A program made the translations under genes and the position numbers. DNA of 64,000 bases. Origin: Candidatus Thorarchaeota archaeon. GTDB lineage: Archaea > Asgardarchaeota > Thorarchaeia > Thorarchaeales > Thorarchaeaceae. The stretch spans positions 1-64,000 of the forward strand of contig JAEOUN010000076.1 in NCBI GenBank assembly GCA_016839245.1, written 5' to 3'. A model generated the notes under the pieces. It was not told the DNA's origin, did not search any database, and saw only the letters and a program-made list of their open reading frames with translations. This document shows, one piece after another, positions 26,522 through 35,257 of this stretch (position 1 is its first letter; the number at the start of each line of letters is the position of its first letter).

Positions 26522-28909
26522 CTATAGTTCATATGATCTTACACGAACAAGGACAGAGTTGAATCCAGGAGTATGACCAAAAGCTGTGTGCTTATCTTCA
26601 GTTAAGATATTGATATTCCCATCATCTAGCCACCATCCGTCAGAAGCCCACACTATCCTGGGATCAATATCTTCTGCTAATTCAAGTCTAAGATCCTCCA
26701 ATTTGCCATGTTTTGATTCAATCGTAATTCGTTCGTTTTCCTTGAGATTGAGACTTCTTGCAGTGATGGGATGCATTCTAAGAATTGCACTTCTTTTTTC
26801 AATTTTGGTTTTAGAGGGCATTCTGATGGGATCTGTTACCACATCAAAAGGACATACATCCATCTGGCATTCTTTGCATCCAATGCATTTTGTCAAATCC
26901 CATTTTGGTACTAGGAGGACTGATATGTCCTGAGGAATATTCAATTGTTCTGAAGAGAGAGTTACTGCTAGTTCTGATAGAATGGAACTTAATTCATGAC
27001 GAAGCTTAGCTTTGCTGTTTGATGATTGTAAGGCATTTTCCTGAATCTGTCTTACACTTGGTTGAATAAGTTTGATGGCTTCATCTGGGCACTCTTTTAC
27101 GCATCTCTGGCAAGATGTACAATACGAGAAACTCTTTACAGTCGCACCTACTTCAACAGATGTGTATTGTGAATGAAGCCGTGTCCCCAACCTTCCGGTG
27201 ATCATGATCAATGGGAATTCTTTGAAGACCTCTGGAGTGGATATTGGACTCTCTGCTGGCTCCTCAAAAAAGGGGAGTGGATCAAAACCATTTCTTGCCA
27301 ATTCCTGAGAATACAATTCGATTTTACCAGATTTTGTATTGAACTTGAAATCAGAAAAAGGAATTCGAATGGCAGCTGTTCGTAATCCCTCAGGATGTGC
27401 CTTCAACTTGGCCAGTGTAATATCTCTGCAGTCCTTGCTGTTAAGTGCTAACTCAATAGCTTCCTGTTCGGAGAGATTGAAGTAATCACCGAAATCAAGT
27501 AATTTTGCAATCTCTCTCCAGATTTCCAACTCACTTCGAGCCTCTCCCTCTGGTTCAACAAGCTTTGGTGCAAACTGGACAATCCTGTGTAGCTCTGAAT
27601 GAACAATATTGTCATGCTCGAAAATAAAAGTCGCTGGTAGAACAATATCGCAGAGTTTTGCTGTATCTGTGAGTTCTAGATCAATGCATACTTTGAATGG
27701 TATTTTTTCGATTGCTTCTATTGTCTTCTTTGTGTTTGGCCATTGTGTCACTGGATTTGCTGCCTGAATTACTAATACTTTGATGGGTGATTCTTTGTGT
27801 GATAAAACGAATTCCGGAATGTAAGTTCCTGATGGTACAATTGGTTTAATGTCATCAGCGAGAAGATTTGGTAAACTCACCGCATTTTCATTGAATGGAC
27901 TGTTATCTGATGATAGATATTGAAAACCACCTCCTGATATACCTAAATAGCCACATATCGCTAATAGACTATGAACAGCTCGTGCAGTCCAAGTCCCATT
28001 GGTGTAGTGATTCATTCCAGCTGGTGCTGTTGAAATAAGAGCCGGTCCGTGAGTAGCAAATAGCTTAGCAATCCTTTCGATCGTGTTTTCAGAGACCCAA
28101 GTAATCGCACTAACACTTTTCTTATTGTATTTTGATACCCTCTCTCTGAATTCATTAAATCCTATTACATGCCGTTTAACATATTCATCATTATAGAGAC
28201 CTTTCTCTATGATTTCATTAGCAATGCCTAGAGCTAGTGCTGCATCTGTTCCTGGTCTGATGGTTGTATAAATGTCTGCTATTTCTGCATATGGAGTTCT
28301 TCGTGGATCAATGACGATCAGCTTTGCTCCATTGTTGATTGCCTCTTGAATGACACGTTTTGCATGAATGCTTGATTCATGCTTATTTGTACCCCAGATT
28401 ACAATGCATTTTGAATTGACCCAGTCAGACAATTCATGTGGTGGAAAGGGACCGACATTGAACCTTGCACCTTCATATGCACCTTCAAAACATATTTCCA
28501 CTATCCCTGGAATCATTCTACATCCAAAAACATTCGAGAATCTGGACGCATACCGAGGAGCCATTCCATCATTTCCTGATCCAGAGTATATAGCTATACT
28601 CTGTGCTCCATATTTTTCTTTAGCACATTTCATCTGACTTGCAATCTCTCTGCAAGCATCCTCCCAATTCATTTGCACAAAAGAGCCATCACTCTGTCTT
28701 CTCATTGGATATCGAAGTCTATCCTCTGAATACATTCGCAATACATGAGCGTATCCTTTTGGACAGCATCTGCCCAGCGTATATGGATGGTTTTTATCTC
28801 CCTCAAGTCTCATTATTTTGCCATTCTCAATATGGACTACATATGCACAGATGTCTGGGCAATTCAATGCGCATGCAGAGTAGCGCTTTTCTATTACCAT
28901 CATCAGCAT
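26522..28909 (-). CDS. Molybdopterin oxidoreductase with inserted 2x[4Fe-4S] ferredoxin module
   Basis: A 795-residue member of the DMSO reductase/formate dehydrogenase family. The N-terminal [4Fe-4S] motif is C13-x3-C17-x3-C21 with C48 or C49 (GRCCPKG). C140 (GIVEICFEGA) stands where the family's metal ligand Cys/Ser/Sec lies. The molybdopterin domains follow to about 570. The C-terminal dinucleotide-binding domain starts (LIMITGRLGTRLHSQ) and is interrupted by about 115 residues holding two ferredoxin-type clusters (CTSCQRCVKECP about 595, CIGCKECQMDVCP about 675). It resumes at about 706 (LRMHPITARSLNLKENERI). The insert could pass electrons to or from the cofactor. The metal (Mo or W) and substrate are unknown. 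No signal peptide, so cytosolic. Confidence 0.88.
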   Translation of the reverse strand: MLMMVIEKRYSACALNCPDICAYVVHIENGKIMRLEGDKNHPYTLGRCCPKGYAHVLRMYSEDRLRYPMRRQSDGSFVQMNWEDACREIASQMKCAKEKYGAQSIAIYSGSGNDGMAPRYASRFSNVFGCRMIPGIVEICFEGAYEGARFNVGPFPPHELSDWVNSKCIVIWGTNKHESSIHAKRVIQEAINNGAKLIVIDPRRTPYAEIADIYTTIRPGTDAALALGIANEIIEKGLYNDEYVKRHVIGFNEFRERVSKYNKKSVSAITWVSENTIERIAKLFATHGPALISTAPAGMNHYTNGTWTARAVHSLLAICGYLGISGGGFQYLSSDNSPFNENAVSLPNLLADDIKPIVPSGTYIPEFVLSHKESPIKVLVIQAANPVTQWPNTKKTIEAIEKIPFKVCIDLELTDTAKLCDIVLPATFIFEHDNIVHSELHRIVQFAPKLVEPEGEARSELEIWREIAKLLDFGDYFNLSEQEAIELALNSKDCRDITLAKLKAHPEGLRTAAIRIPFSDFKFNTKSGKIELYSQELARNGFDPLPFFEEPAESPISTPEVFKEFPLIMITGRLGTRLHSQYTSVEVGATVKSFSYCTSCQRCVKECPDEAIKLIQPSVRQIQENALQSSNSKAKLRHELSSILSELAVTLSSEQLNIPQDISVLLVPKWDLTKCIGCKECQMDVCPFDVVTDPIRMPSKTKIEKRSAILRMHPITARSLNLKENERITIESKHGKLEDLRLELAEDIDPRIVWASDGWWLDDGNINILTEDKHTAFGHTPGFNSVLVRVRSYEL

Positions 28910-28963
28910 GTCATAGCAACTTGATGATTAACATTTCTAAATTTGAGAGACAAGGCTTATTAC

Positions 28964-29003
28964 TATTCTACTAATATAATAATATTATTCTACTAGTATA
29001 ATA
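28964..29003 (+). promoter_or_regulatory. Tandem 18-bp direct repeat, candidate PadR operator
   Basis: TATTCTACTAATATAATA (28964-28981) is repeated as TATTCTACTAGTATAATA (28986-29003) with one mismatch. The period is 22 bp, about two helical turns, so both copies face the same side of the DNA. The second copy holds the palindrome TACTAGTA and ends 15 bases before the ATG of the PadR gene. The A/T-rich ends could also be the TATA box. Placement and phasing suggest autoregulation by the PadR protein (inference). Confidence 0.55.
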
Positions 29004-29018
29004 TATTGGTGCTATATC

Positions 29019-29675
29019 ATGACGAGTGATTCCGATGACTTCCTACCTTCAACGTACTTGGCAGTTCTATCTATTATCGGCAATGGAGCCGCATATGGAT
29101 ATGAAATAAACAAAATTATCAAAGACTACAATTATGATGCATGGGTAGAACTCAAATTCTCATCAGTGTATAAGGCATTGAGTGAACTTGAGAAACGTGG
29201 ATTAATTAATGGTAAGAAATCTGATGACGCCATTCAGCCATCCAAGAAGACATATCGGCTAACAAGAAAAGGAAAAGATGTCTTGCGAAAGCAGATTTAC
29301 AAATGCTTGAGTGGTCCTCCTCGACCAAAGACCCTCTTTGATTTAGGAATATCTGCCATGAGTCAATTAACTCAAAAAGAAGCCATAGAGGCCCTTGTCA
29401 TCTACAAATCAACTTTGGAACAAAATCTCAGATTTTTGGAATCAAATGTTAACAATTTTAATCATATCGAACAATTAAGAAAAGAAGATCCTCAGAGATT
29501 AGTTGGAGTGACACGAGTAGAGGATTTTGATAACTTTGATAATATCGGATCTGTGCGAGCATTGTTTGACCGTCCTGCTCATTCTGTTCGATGCCAGATA
29601 GATTGGCTAAACTCGTTTATCAAACAGATTTCAAGTGGTGTTGATTTCAAATTCAAAGAATCTAGTATGAGGTGA
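29019..29675 (+). CDS. PadR-family transcriptional regulator
   Basis: A 218-residue regulator. The N-terminal winged helix shows the PadR hallmarks: YLAVLSIIGNGAAYGYEINKI, then VYKALSELEKRGLINGKK and the wing KKTYRLTRKGKDVL. A helical C-terminal domain of about 110 residues (EALVIYKSTLEQNLRFLESNV) is of the dimerising type. The next gene starts inside its stop codon or just after, so the two are translationally coupled. The tandem repeat immediately upstream is the obvious operator candidate. It probably controls the BtrH-like gene and itself. Confidence 0.9.
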   Translation: MTSDSDDFLPSTYLAVLSIIGNGAAYGYEINKIIKDYNYDAWVELKFSSVYKALSELEKRGLINGKKSDDAIQPSKKTYRLTRKGKDVLRKQIYKCLSGPPRPKTLFDLGISAMSQLTQKEAIEALVIYKSTLEQNLRFLESNVNNFNHIEQLRKEDPQRLVGVTRVEDFDNFDNIGSVRALFDRPAHSVRCQIDWLNSFIKQISSGVDFKFKESSMR

Positions 29676-29680
29676 ATTTA

Positions 29681-30847
29681 ATGAGTAAGAGAATAATATT
29701 GAATTTTGAACACATGCCTAGTGGAAAGAACTGCATGACAAGTGCACTCTGGAAACTTCTTCATCATGAAGGTTATGATATCTCTGAAGAAATGCTGGTC
29801 GGGATTGCATCTGGACTTGGATTTATTTATTGGAAAATGAGACAGATGGAAACCCCATTTGTTGGAGGAATGAATGGCGGAAAATTTCCCACAATTTTGG
29901 GATTAGCAATTGATAGATTGGGTGGCAGTTGGAAAGTTCTTGCATCTTCCTCAATTGAACGCGCTCATAAGCAATTGAGTGAAACATTGGAATTGAATCA
30001 ACCTGCTTTAGTCTGTGTAGATTTAGGGTATTTGAATTACCTCTCACTTGGTGGAGATGACCATTTCGGAATGCATACCATACTTGTCTATGGATTTGAT
30101 GAGGAAAAGAATGAAGCATACATTTCAGACAGATTTGCTACCACTATAATAATACCTTTGGATGATTTGAAAAAGGCACGTGCCTCCAGTTATCATCCAT
30201 TTCCAGCTAAGAACAAACTGATGCAAGTCTTCATCCCTGAAGTGCCTGTACCTGTTTCTGAAATTATTCCTTTAGCAATAAGAGGGAATGCAGATTATAT
30301 GCTGAATCCGCCCATATCAAATATGGGTGCTAGAGGTATTATCAGATGGAAGGATGAACTACGTCGATATCCAAAATCGTTGGGTAGCAATAAAATCATT
30401 GCTCATGCTCTGATTGAACATTTCGTGTATATTGAGGTGGGTGGAAGTGGTGGTGCTTTGTTCAGGAGGATGTATACTCGGTTTCTTAAAGAAGCCTCAA
30501 GAGAGATGAAAGATTCTAATCTTCTAAGAGCATCAAAACTATACAATACAATTTCAGATCTTTGGTCAAAGACAGCTATTATGTTAACACCCGATGAATT
30601 GCCTGCACTTTCGCAAATCAGGAAGATACATGTTCAAAACAATCACGACTTGGAGCAGAAAGGAGTCACAGTCTTGGATTCAGTAAAGAGAAGATTGAAA
30701 GAAATACCACTATTGTTGCAACAGGCATACGATGAAGTTAATGATTTTGAAGGAATATACATAGGTGTTGAACCTCTACTGAATGAACTTTACCTAAAAG
30801 AAACAGAAGCAGCGCAGCACTTGGCTTTATGGGCAGATGGATTATAA
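29681..30847 (+). CDS. BtrH-like papain-fold protein (BtrH_N / DUF4872 type)
   Basis: A 388-residue protein resembling BtrH_N-DUF4872 proteins. BtrH transfers an acyl chain from a carrier protein onto an aminoglycoside in butirosin synthesis. Counting from the GTG at 29672, the nucleophile candidate is C21 (GKNCMTSALWKLLHHEGY, followed by the family-typical GLGFIYW). The histidine is H135 (FGMHTILVYGFDEE) and an acid is D153 (AYISDRF), a papain-like order. The C-terminal about 200 residues are helical. The ATG at 29681 is preferred over that GTG because GAGGTG stands six bases upstream. No carrier protein or aminoglycoside genes are seen, so the substrate is open. Confidence 0.72.
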   Translation: MSKRIILNFEHMPSGKNCMTSALWKLLHHEGYDISEEMLVGIASGLGFIYWKMRQMETPFVGGMNGGKFPTILGLAIDRLGGSWKVLASSSIERAHKQLSETLELNQPALVCVDLGYLNYLSLGGDDHFGMHTILVYGFDEEKNEAYISDRFATTIIIPLDDLKKARASSYHPFPAKNKLMQVFIPEVPVPVSEIIPLAIRGNADYMLNPPISNMGARGIIRWKDELRRYPKSLGSNKIIAHALIEHFVYIEVGGSGGALFRRMYTRFLKEASREMKDSNLLRASKLYNTISDLWSKTAIMLTPDELPALSQIRKIHVQNNHDLEQKGVTVLDSVKRRLKEIPLLLQQAYDEVNDFEGIYIGVEPLLNELYLKETEAAQHLALWADGL

Positions 30848-30868
30848 TCAAAATGCCGAATGAAAAAC

Positions 30869-30890
30869 CTAATCATAGGATGATGATTAG
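30869..30890 (+). promoter_or_regulatory. Short hairpin in the leader of the cobalamin adenosyltransferase gene
   Basis: CTAATCAT (30869-30876) and ATGATTAG (30883-30890) are perfect 8-base inverted arms around AGGATG. The element sits 17 bases before the TTG start and just before its AGGTGG ribosome-binding site, 21 bases after the previous stop. It could be an operator or a translational control hairpin. It is too small to be a cobalamin riboswitch, and no B12-box was seen. Confidence 0.3.
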
Positions 30891-30907
30891 AAAAAGTAGG
30901 TGGTTGT

Positions 30908-31498
30908 TTGTCTAAACGGATTTACACACGAGCTGGTGATAAAGGGAAAACTGGTCTGCTCTCCGGAGACCGTATTGACAAAGATGATCCTAGGGTTGAA
31001 GCCTATGGAACTATCGATGAGCTGATATCGGTCTTAGGTATTGCAAAGATTTATTCTTCAAAGAAGATTGCTGAATATATTGAGACAATTCAAAAGACAC
31101 TCTTCTACGTAAATTCCGAATTAGCAGTAAATCCTAATTCAATTGAGGCAGACGACCCAATATTGGCTAATCTTCATGTAATAAACACTGAAGATGTTGC
31201 ATCTCTCGAAAAACTATCAGATGAACTAAGTGAAGAATTACCCTTTCTCAAGAATTTTGTAATTCCAGGCGGAACACAGGCTGCTGCATTTCTTCACCAA
31301 GCAAGGACAATATGTCGGAGAGCTGAGAGACGCATTATTGCCTTTGCCAAGGTCTGTTTAATTAACGAAGAAATTCTTCGATACATAAATAGACTCTCAG
31401 ATTTGCTATTTGTGTTTGCACGATATGAGAATGTTGAAGAAGGAAAGGGCGACCAAGTAATCTCTCGCCAAGGTACCTTCACAATGCGCAAGGAATGA
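30908..31498 (+). CDS. PduO-type cob(I)alamin adenosyltransferase
   Basis: A 196-residue ATP:cob(I)alamin adenosyltransferase of the PduO/MMAB type, which makes adenosylcobalamin. Signatures are TRAGDKGKTGLLSGDRIDKDD at the N-terminus (the ATP-binding loop), EAYGTIDELISVLG, and ICRRAERRIIAFA with the conserved Arg/Glu. Five helices are as in the family, and the length is normal. The start is TTG with AGGTGG five to ten bases upstream. It is 60 bases behind the BtrH-like gene and may be in the same transcript. No B12-dependent enzyme gene lies in the window. Confidence 0.93.
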   Translation: MSKRIYTRAGDKGKTGLLSGDRIDKDDPRVEAYGTIDELISVLGIAKIYSSKKIAEYIETIQKTLFYVNSELAVNPNSIEADDPILANLHVINTEDVASLEKLSDELSEELPFLKNFVIPGGTQAAAFLHQARTICRRAERRIIAFAKVCLINEEILRYINRLSDLLFVFARYENVEEGKGDQVISRQGTFTMRKE

Positions 31499-31647
31499 AT
31501 TCTCAGTGTGTAATAAAATAGAAGTGCCCAAAGAACTGGTCACTAGTTTCCAATACCATCAATTATGCTGACCAGATAATATGACGTTACGTAGAGAGGT
31601 TGCATAATATACTACCACTTATTCAAGAAAAACAGGAAGATACTAAG

Positions 31648-34600
31648 ATGTCCAATGCCATTCATATCGAAATCCGCGACTATGATGAATCCTTAGCTCA
31701 AGGTATAGCTGAAATGTGGAATACATGGGATGATTTGTGGCCTGGCAGTTTTACCCAGGGGGTACCATTCACTGCTGATCGTGTAAAGAAGCAATATAGC
31801 ACTCTGAATGCTATTGCCATTTTGATAGCCATTGATAAAAACAAACAGAAACCAGTTGGATCTTGTACTGTATTTGCACATATTCGCGATTTGGATGCTG
31901 CGTATGTTGGGACTTTAGGAGTATCACCTGAAGCTCTGGGAAAGAAAGTCGGTAAAAAACTACTACTGGAGTCAATACAAAGAGCTTTGGAAAAGGGATA
32001 CACGCGTGTCGATTTGAATACGTGGGCTGGTAATATGAAGGCAGTCCCACTATACAAGAAAATTGGGATGATGTGGAATCCCGAAATGCCTAGTGTTCAT
32101 ATGGAAGATTACATTCCCGGAATTCTGAAACATCCACTATGTGCCCCTTTTTTTGGAAACTTGGCAGATAATGGAGGTTGGTATAATCTACATGTCCGTG
32201 AACCAATACAGGCACCTGACGAGTATCAAAGAAATGGAATGTCTATTTATCCCTACGAATTTCGACATGATGATGATTTTTTATCTGTCACTATCGATAG
32301 ATTAGGTCGAGGAATTACGGCAATCGATCGTGTAATTGGAAACAAGAAATTAAGAGTAGATGCAAGAGTCAATTCTCATCAAGTACTCTGTGGTCTTTCA
32401 TATAACTATGCCTTAGAGATTGAGAACGGTAGCCATGAAGACTTGCCTGTTTCAGTCAACCTGACATCTTTTGATGGTCTTATCTTTGATGAAACCTCTT
32501 CAATTGATTCGTATGTTAGAGCTGGACAAAAACTTGTTTGGAGCATACCATTTCATTTGGATTCAACAGCACCATTATACAGAGAAAACATTCGAACACC
32601 ATGCATAATAGCAGAACTATCAATTGATGGTTTAACATCCAAGCTTTACACAGGGCTTAAGATAAAGACTGCCGCAGAGATTAAAACTCGCTGGGGCGAA
32701 TGCAAAATAGTTCCCAGTGGAACTTGTTCTATTCCTCTTACAATTATTAACAACATCAATTCTTCAGTAGATGCAAGAATTAAATTAAGGTCAATATCTC
32801 CGAAGATAGCTGCGCAAGCAAAAGACCTTCTTATAAAAATGGATTCAGAAGGTTTTGGAGGTACAATTCTTGAAGTAAATGCAAGTGATGACCTCCCCGT
32901 AGGATCTCATGATATTATAGTCAGCTTTGAAATTCTTGTTGATAAGAATCGAAATATAACTACACGCGAATTTTCAATTCCTGTATTCAATGTGGGGACA
33001 CAGGGCATTGCGATTGCTAAAGATGATTCGAAGCAACGACTAGTTGTTGTTTCACCGGATTACAATGCCTATTACTATCTTGAAGGAGCCATTTTACGAA
33101 CTCGAGATGTCTCTCAAGGTGACTCTATACCTCTTGTACTACAATCTGAAATCGGACCACCCTTTGGTATAAATCCATTCAGATTCGCAGAGAGAACACC
33201 GTCCATTATTGAAGATGAACACGCAATTACAATCACCATGAAGGCTGACCATCCTGATAGACCATTGGTTATCGAAGATCGAGCAATATTTGAAAAAGGA
33301 ACTGGAATAATAGAACATGAAGTTGTGGTAAACAATACGGGAAGTAAATCACAGACTCTACAGCTGCGTCTTTTAGGTCGTGGAGGAGGCATTTCATTTA
33401 CTCGTGGTACAACCTATATACCATTCATCAGTGGAGTCGTAAGAGATAATCTTGGCAGTTTCTATAGTCTATATCCTGCAGCGACAACTAATCCCTCTGA
33501 TTTCAAAGAAGGGTGGATTGCTTTAGAAAATGAAATCAGTACAATTGGCGAATTCTGGGACCTGAAAAGTGTTGATGAGATTAGACTCGGATTTGGACAA
33601 ATCAATATGCTATCCTATCCACAAGTCGTAATCGAACCCGGTGAAACTAAAAGGCTATCACAATTCTGGCTAGTCTTTGGCGCTTCAAATTGGTCTCAAA
33701 TTCACAGATTGTATAATACTGTAGTTGAGGCAAAGTACGAGGACAATGTAACTTGTTTGAAAGAAATAGATATCAACGGAGTACTTGGTTTAGAAATAGA
33801 TCCAATTTTTGTGTCTAATCATGAATCTATTGAATCTCAATTACGTATAAGAAAATCTACACTCAGTCCAATCTCAGGCAGACTTGAAATCATTCCTCCC
33901 AAGGATTGGATTGTCAAGATAAAGAATAACCGTGATACATCAGACAAGCATATTGATGATTCACTTACTTCATGCAATCTTGAACTATCACAAAACTCTA
34001 ACATTGACCTGATTTTTATACCCAATAATGAAATTCAGGATGATTTCTCAATCGGCAAAGGCTTTGCAGAATTAAAAGCAACTTGGGATGTTAGAACACC
34101 ATTTTACTTGATTCAACTTGGGCGGTCTACCAGTACAATTCACATAGACAAATCAATGGATAAAGGAATGGAGGTATACCATGTTGGCAATGGGCTAATT
34201 GATTTCACTGTATCAGCTGATTATGGAGGTTGTATGATTTCTCTCAAGAATCGGAATAATGTCGAATTCTTAACTAGTGCATTTCCCGAACCTAAACCTA
34301 AACCAGGAGGCTTTTTTGATAACTACTTTGGCGGTGTTCAACCTTTTGTCTTTGACGATGAAATGGGTGAGGATCTTTCTAAAGCAAAAACAAATCGTGA
34401 AACTATGAAAGCATCAATCTATGAACAAGGTGATTGGAAGGGCGTACAAATTAGCTGGATAGGAAAATTACAGAGATGCGTACGGGGCGTAGATTTCAAG
34501 TTGAGATATTTAACAACTCCTGGAAGCCCTCTAGTATTAATTCAATGGACTATTTCGAACAAAAGTGCTGCACCAATAAGCTTCTATCCTACTATATTGG

Positions 34601-34962
34601 TTGATATGAATCTCAATGACGAACTCGCAGGAAGTTCATTTCTTACGGAATGGAACGGAGTAAGCACAGAGATACGAAAAGGGAAGATACCTATTGCTGT
34701 AACAACTTCTAAGAATGTTGTATGGTTGAAACCCAAGGATGGTCAAACTGAAACTACTGGTCTGAGCTTTATGATGGCTAGAGATACAGGTCGCATGTTA
34801 TCTGCTAATTTTGGTAATATACTCCTTCTGGGGGTGATAGATGGAATGACCTGGATGATGCCCGATGAGGAGCGTATTCTCACAGGTTGTCTATTAGTTG
34901 ATCCTGAATCCGAAGATATCAACCTTGACTTATACGAAGTACTTGACAAACTAATTGAATGA
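31648..34962 (+). CDS. Giant fusion: GNAT acetyltransferase plus about 900-residue beta-rich region
   Basis: A 1,104-residue cytosolic protein with no signal peptide or membrane helix. Residues 1-150 are a GNAT domain: YVGTLGVSPEALGKKVGKKLL gives the acyl-CoA loop, and NMKAVPLYKKIGM is motif B. From about 190 onward it is almost all beta, with several immunoglobulin-like sandwiches (for example ALEIENGSHEDLPVSVNL, NNTGSKSQTLQLRLLG). The last about 260 residues (YHVGNGLIDFTVSADYGG, then WTISNKSAAPISFYPTI) recall galactose-mutarotase-like sugar-binding sandwiches, by eye only. The ATG at 31648 is chosen over an upstream TTG because AGGAAG precedes it. It may acetylate a carbohydrate or glycoprotein that the beta part binds (inference). 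Confidence 0.75.
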   Translation: MSNAIHIEIRDYDESLAQGIAEMWNTWDDLWPGSFTQGVPFTADRVKKQYSTLNAIAILIAIDKNKQKPVGSCTVFAHIRDLDAAYVGTLGVSPEALGKKVGKKLLLESIQRALEKGYTRVDLNTWAGNMKAVPLYKKIGMMWNPEMPSVHMEDYIPGILKHPLCAPFFGNLADNGGWYNLHVREPIQAPDEYQRNGMSIYPYEFRHDDDFLSVTIDRLGRGITAIDRVIGNKKLRVDARVNSHQVLCGLSYNYALEIENGSHEDLPVSVNLTSFDGLIFDETSSIDSYVRAGQKLVWSIPFHLDSTAPLYRENIRTPCIIAELSIDGLTSKLYTGLKIKTAAEIKTRWGECKIVPSGTCSIPLTIINNINSSVDARIKLRSISPKIAAQAKDLLIKMDSEGFGGTILEVNASDDLPVGSHDIIVSFEILVDKNRNITTREFSIPVFNVGTQGIAIAKDDSKQRLVVVSPDYNAYYYLEGAILRTRDVSQGDSIPLVLQSEIGPPFGINPFRFAERTPSIIEDEHAITITMKADHPDRPLVIEDRAIFEKGTGIIEHEVVVNNTGSKSQTLQLRLLGRGGGISFTRGTTYIPFISGVVRDNLGSFYSLYPAATTNPSDFKEGWIALENEISTIGEFWDLKSVDEIRLGFGQINMLSYPQVVIEPGETKRLSQFWLVFGASNWSQIHRLYNTVVEAKYEDNVTCLKEIDINGVLGLEIDPIFVSNHESIESQLRIRKSTLSPISGRLEIIPPKDWIVKIKNNRDTSDKHIDDSLTSCNLELSQNSNIDLIFIPNNEIQDDFSIGKGFAELKATWDVRTPFYLIQLGRSTSTIHIDKSMDKGMEVYHVGNGLIDFTVSADYGGCMISLKNRNNVEFLTSAFPEPKPKPGGFFDNYFGGVQPFVFDDEMGEDLSKAKTNRETMKASIYEQGDWKGVQISWIGKLQRCVRGVDFKLRYLTTPGSPLVLIQWTISNKSAAPISFYPTILVDMNLNDELAGSSFLTEWNGVSTEIRKGKIPIAVTTSKNVVWLKPKDGQTETTGLSFMMARDTGRMLSANFGNILLLGVIDGMTWMMPDEERILTGCLLVDPESEDINLDLYEVLDKLIE

Positions 34963-34993
34963 AGGTTAGGAATGATGCGAGGATTTTATACCC

Positions 34994-35209
34994 TCACAGC
35001 TCTTCTGCTTGATTTCTGTAGACTCTAATGTTTTGTAATGCAAAAAAGGCAACTTCAAGAGGTAGTTTGTCAATTTGGTAGATTAAGTCCGGCATAGATT
35101 CTGAATTGAGTTTGCTACTGCTAAGAAAAGAATTGAACATGCACAAGTAGCTGATGTTCCTGCTCTTGTTCAGCACGTCCATTTTGCAAGAGGGATCTTC
35201 AAGATACAA
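34994..35209 (-). CDS. Doubtful 71-residue frame in the 34.96-35.26 kb gap
   Basis: The only minus-strand frame of any length in this 295-base gap. Its C-terminal half (DLIYQIDKLPLEVAFFALQN) looks protein-like, but the N-terminal half does not, and the start is TTG without a ribosome-binding site. On the plus strand two short frames also look partly protein-like (AQVADVPALVQHVHFARG, and DGPMDIIDLIELADRFI in another frame), so the gap may hold remains of a lost gene. No function can be proposed. Confidence 0.25.
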   Translation of the reverse strand: MYLEDPSCKMDVLNKSRNISYLCMFNSFLSSSKLNSESMPDLIYQIDKLPLEVAFFALQNIRVYRNQAEEL

Positions 35210-35257
35210 ATGATGGACCTATGGATATTATTGACCTGATTGAATTGGCGGACCGAT

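Noticed and set aside
28964..29003. Possible CRISPR repeats
   Set aside because: Only two copies with a four-base gap, so there is no spacer-sized unit and no cas genes. The position before a PadR gene fits an operator.
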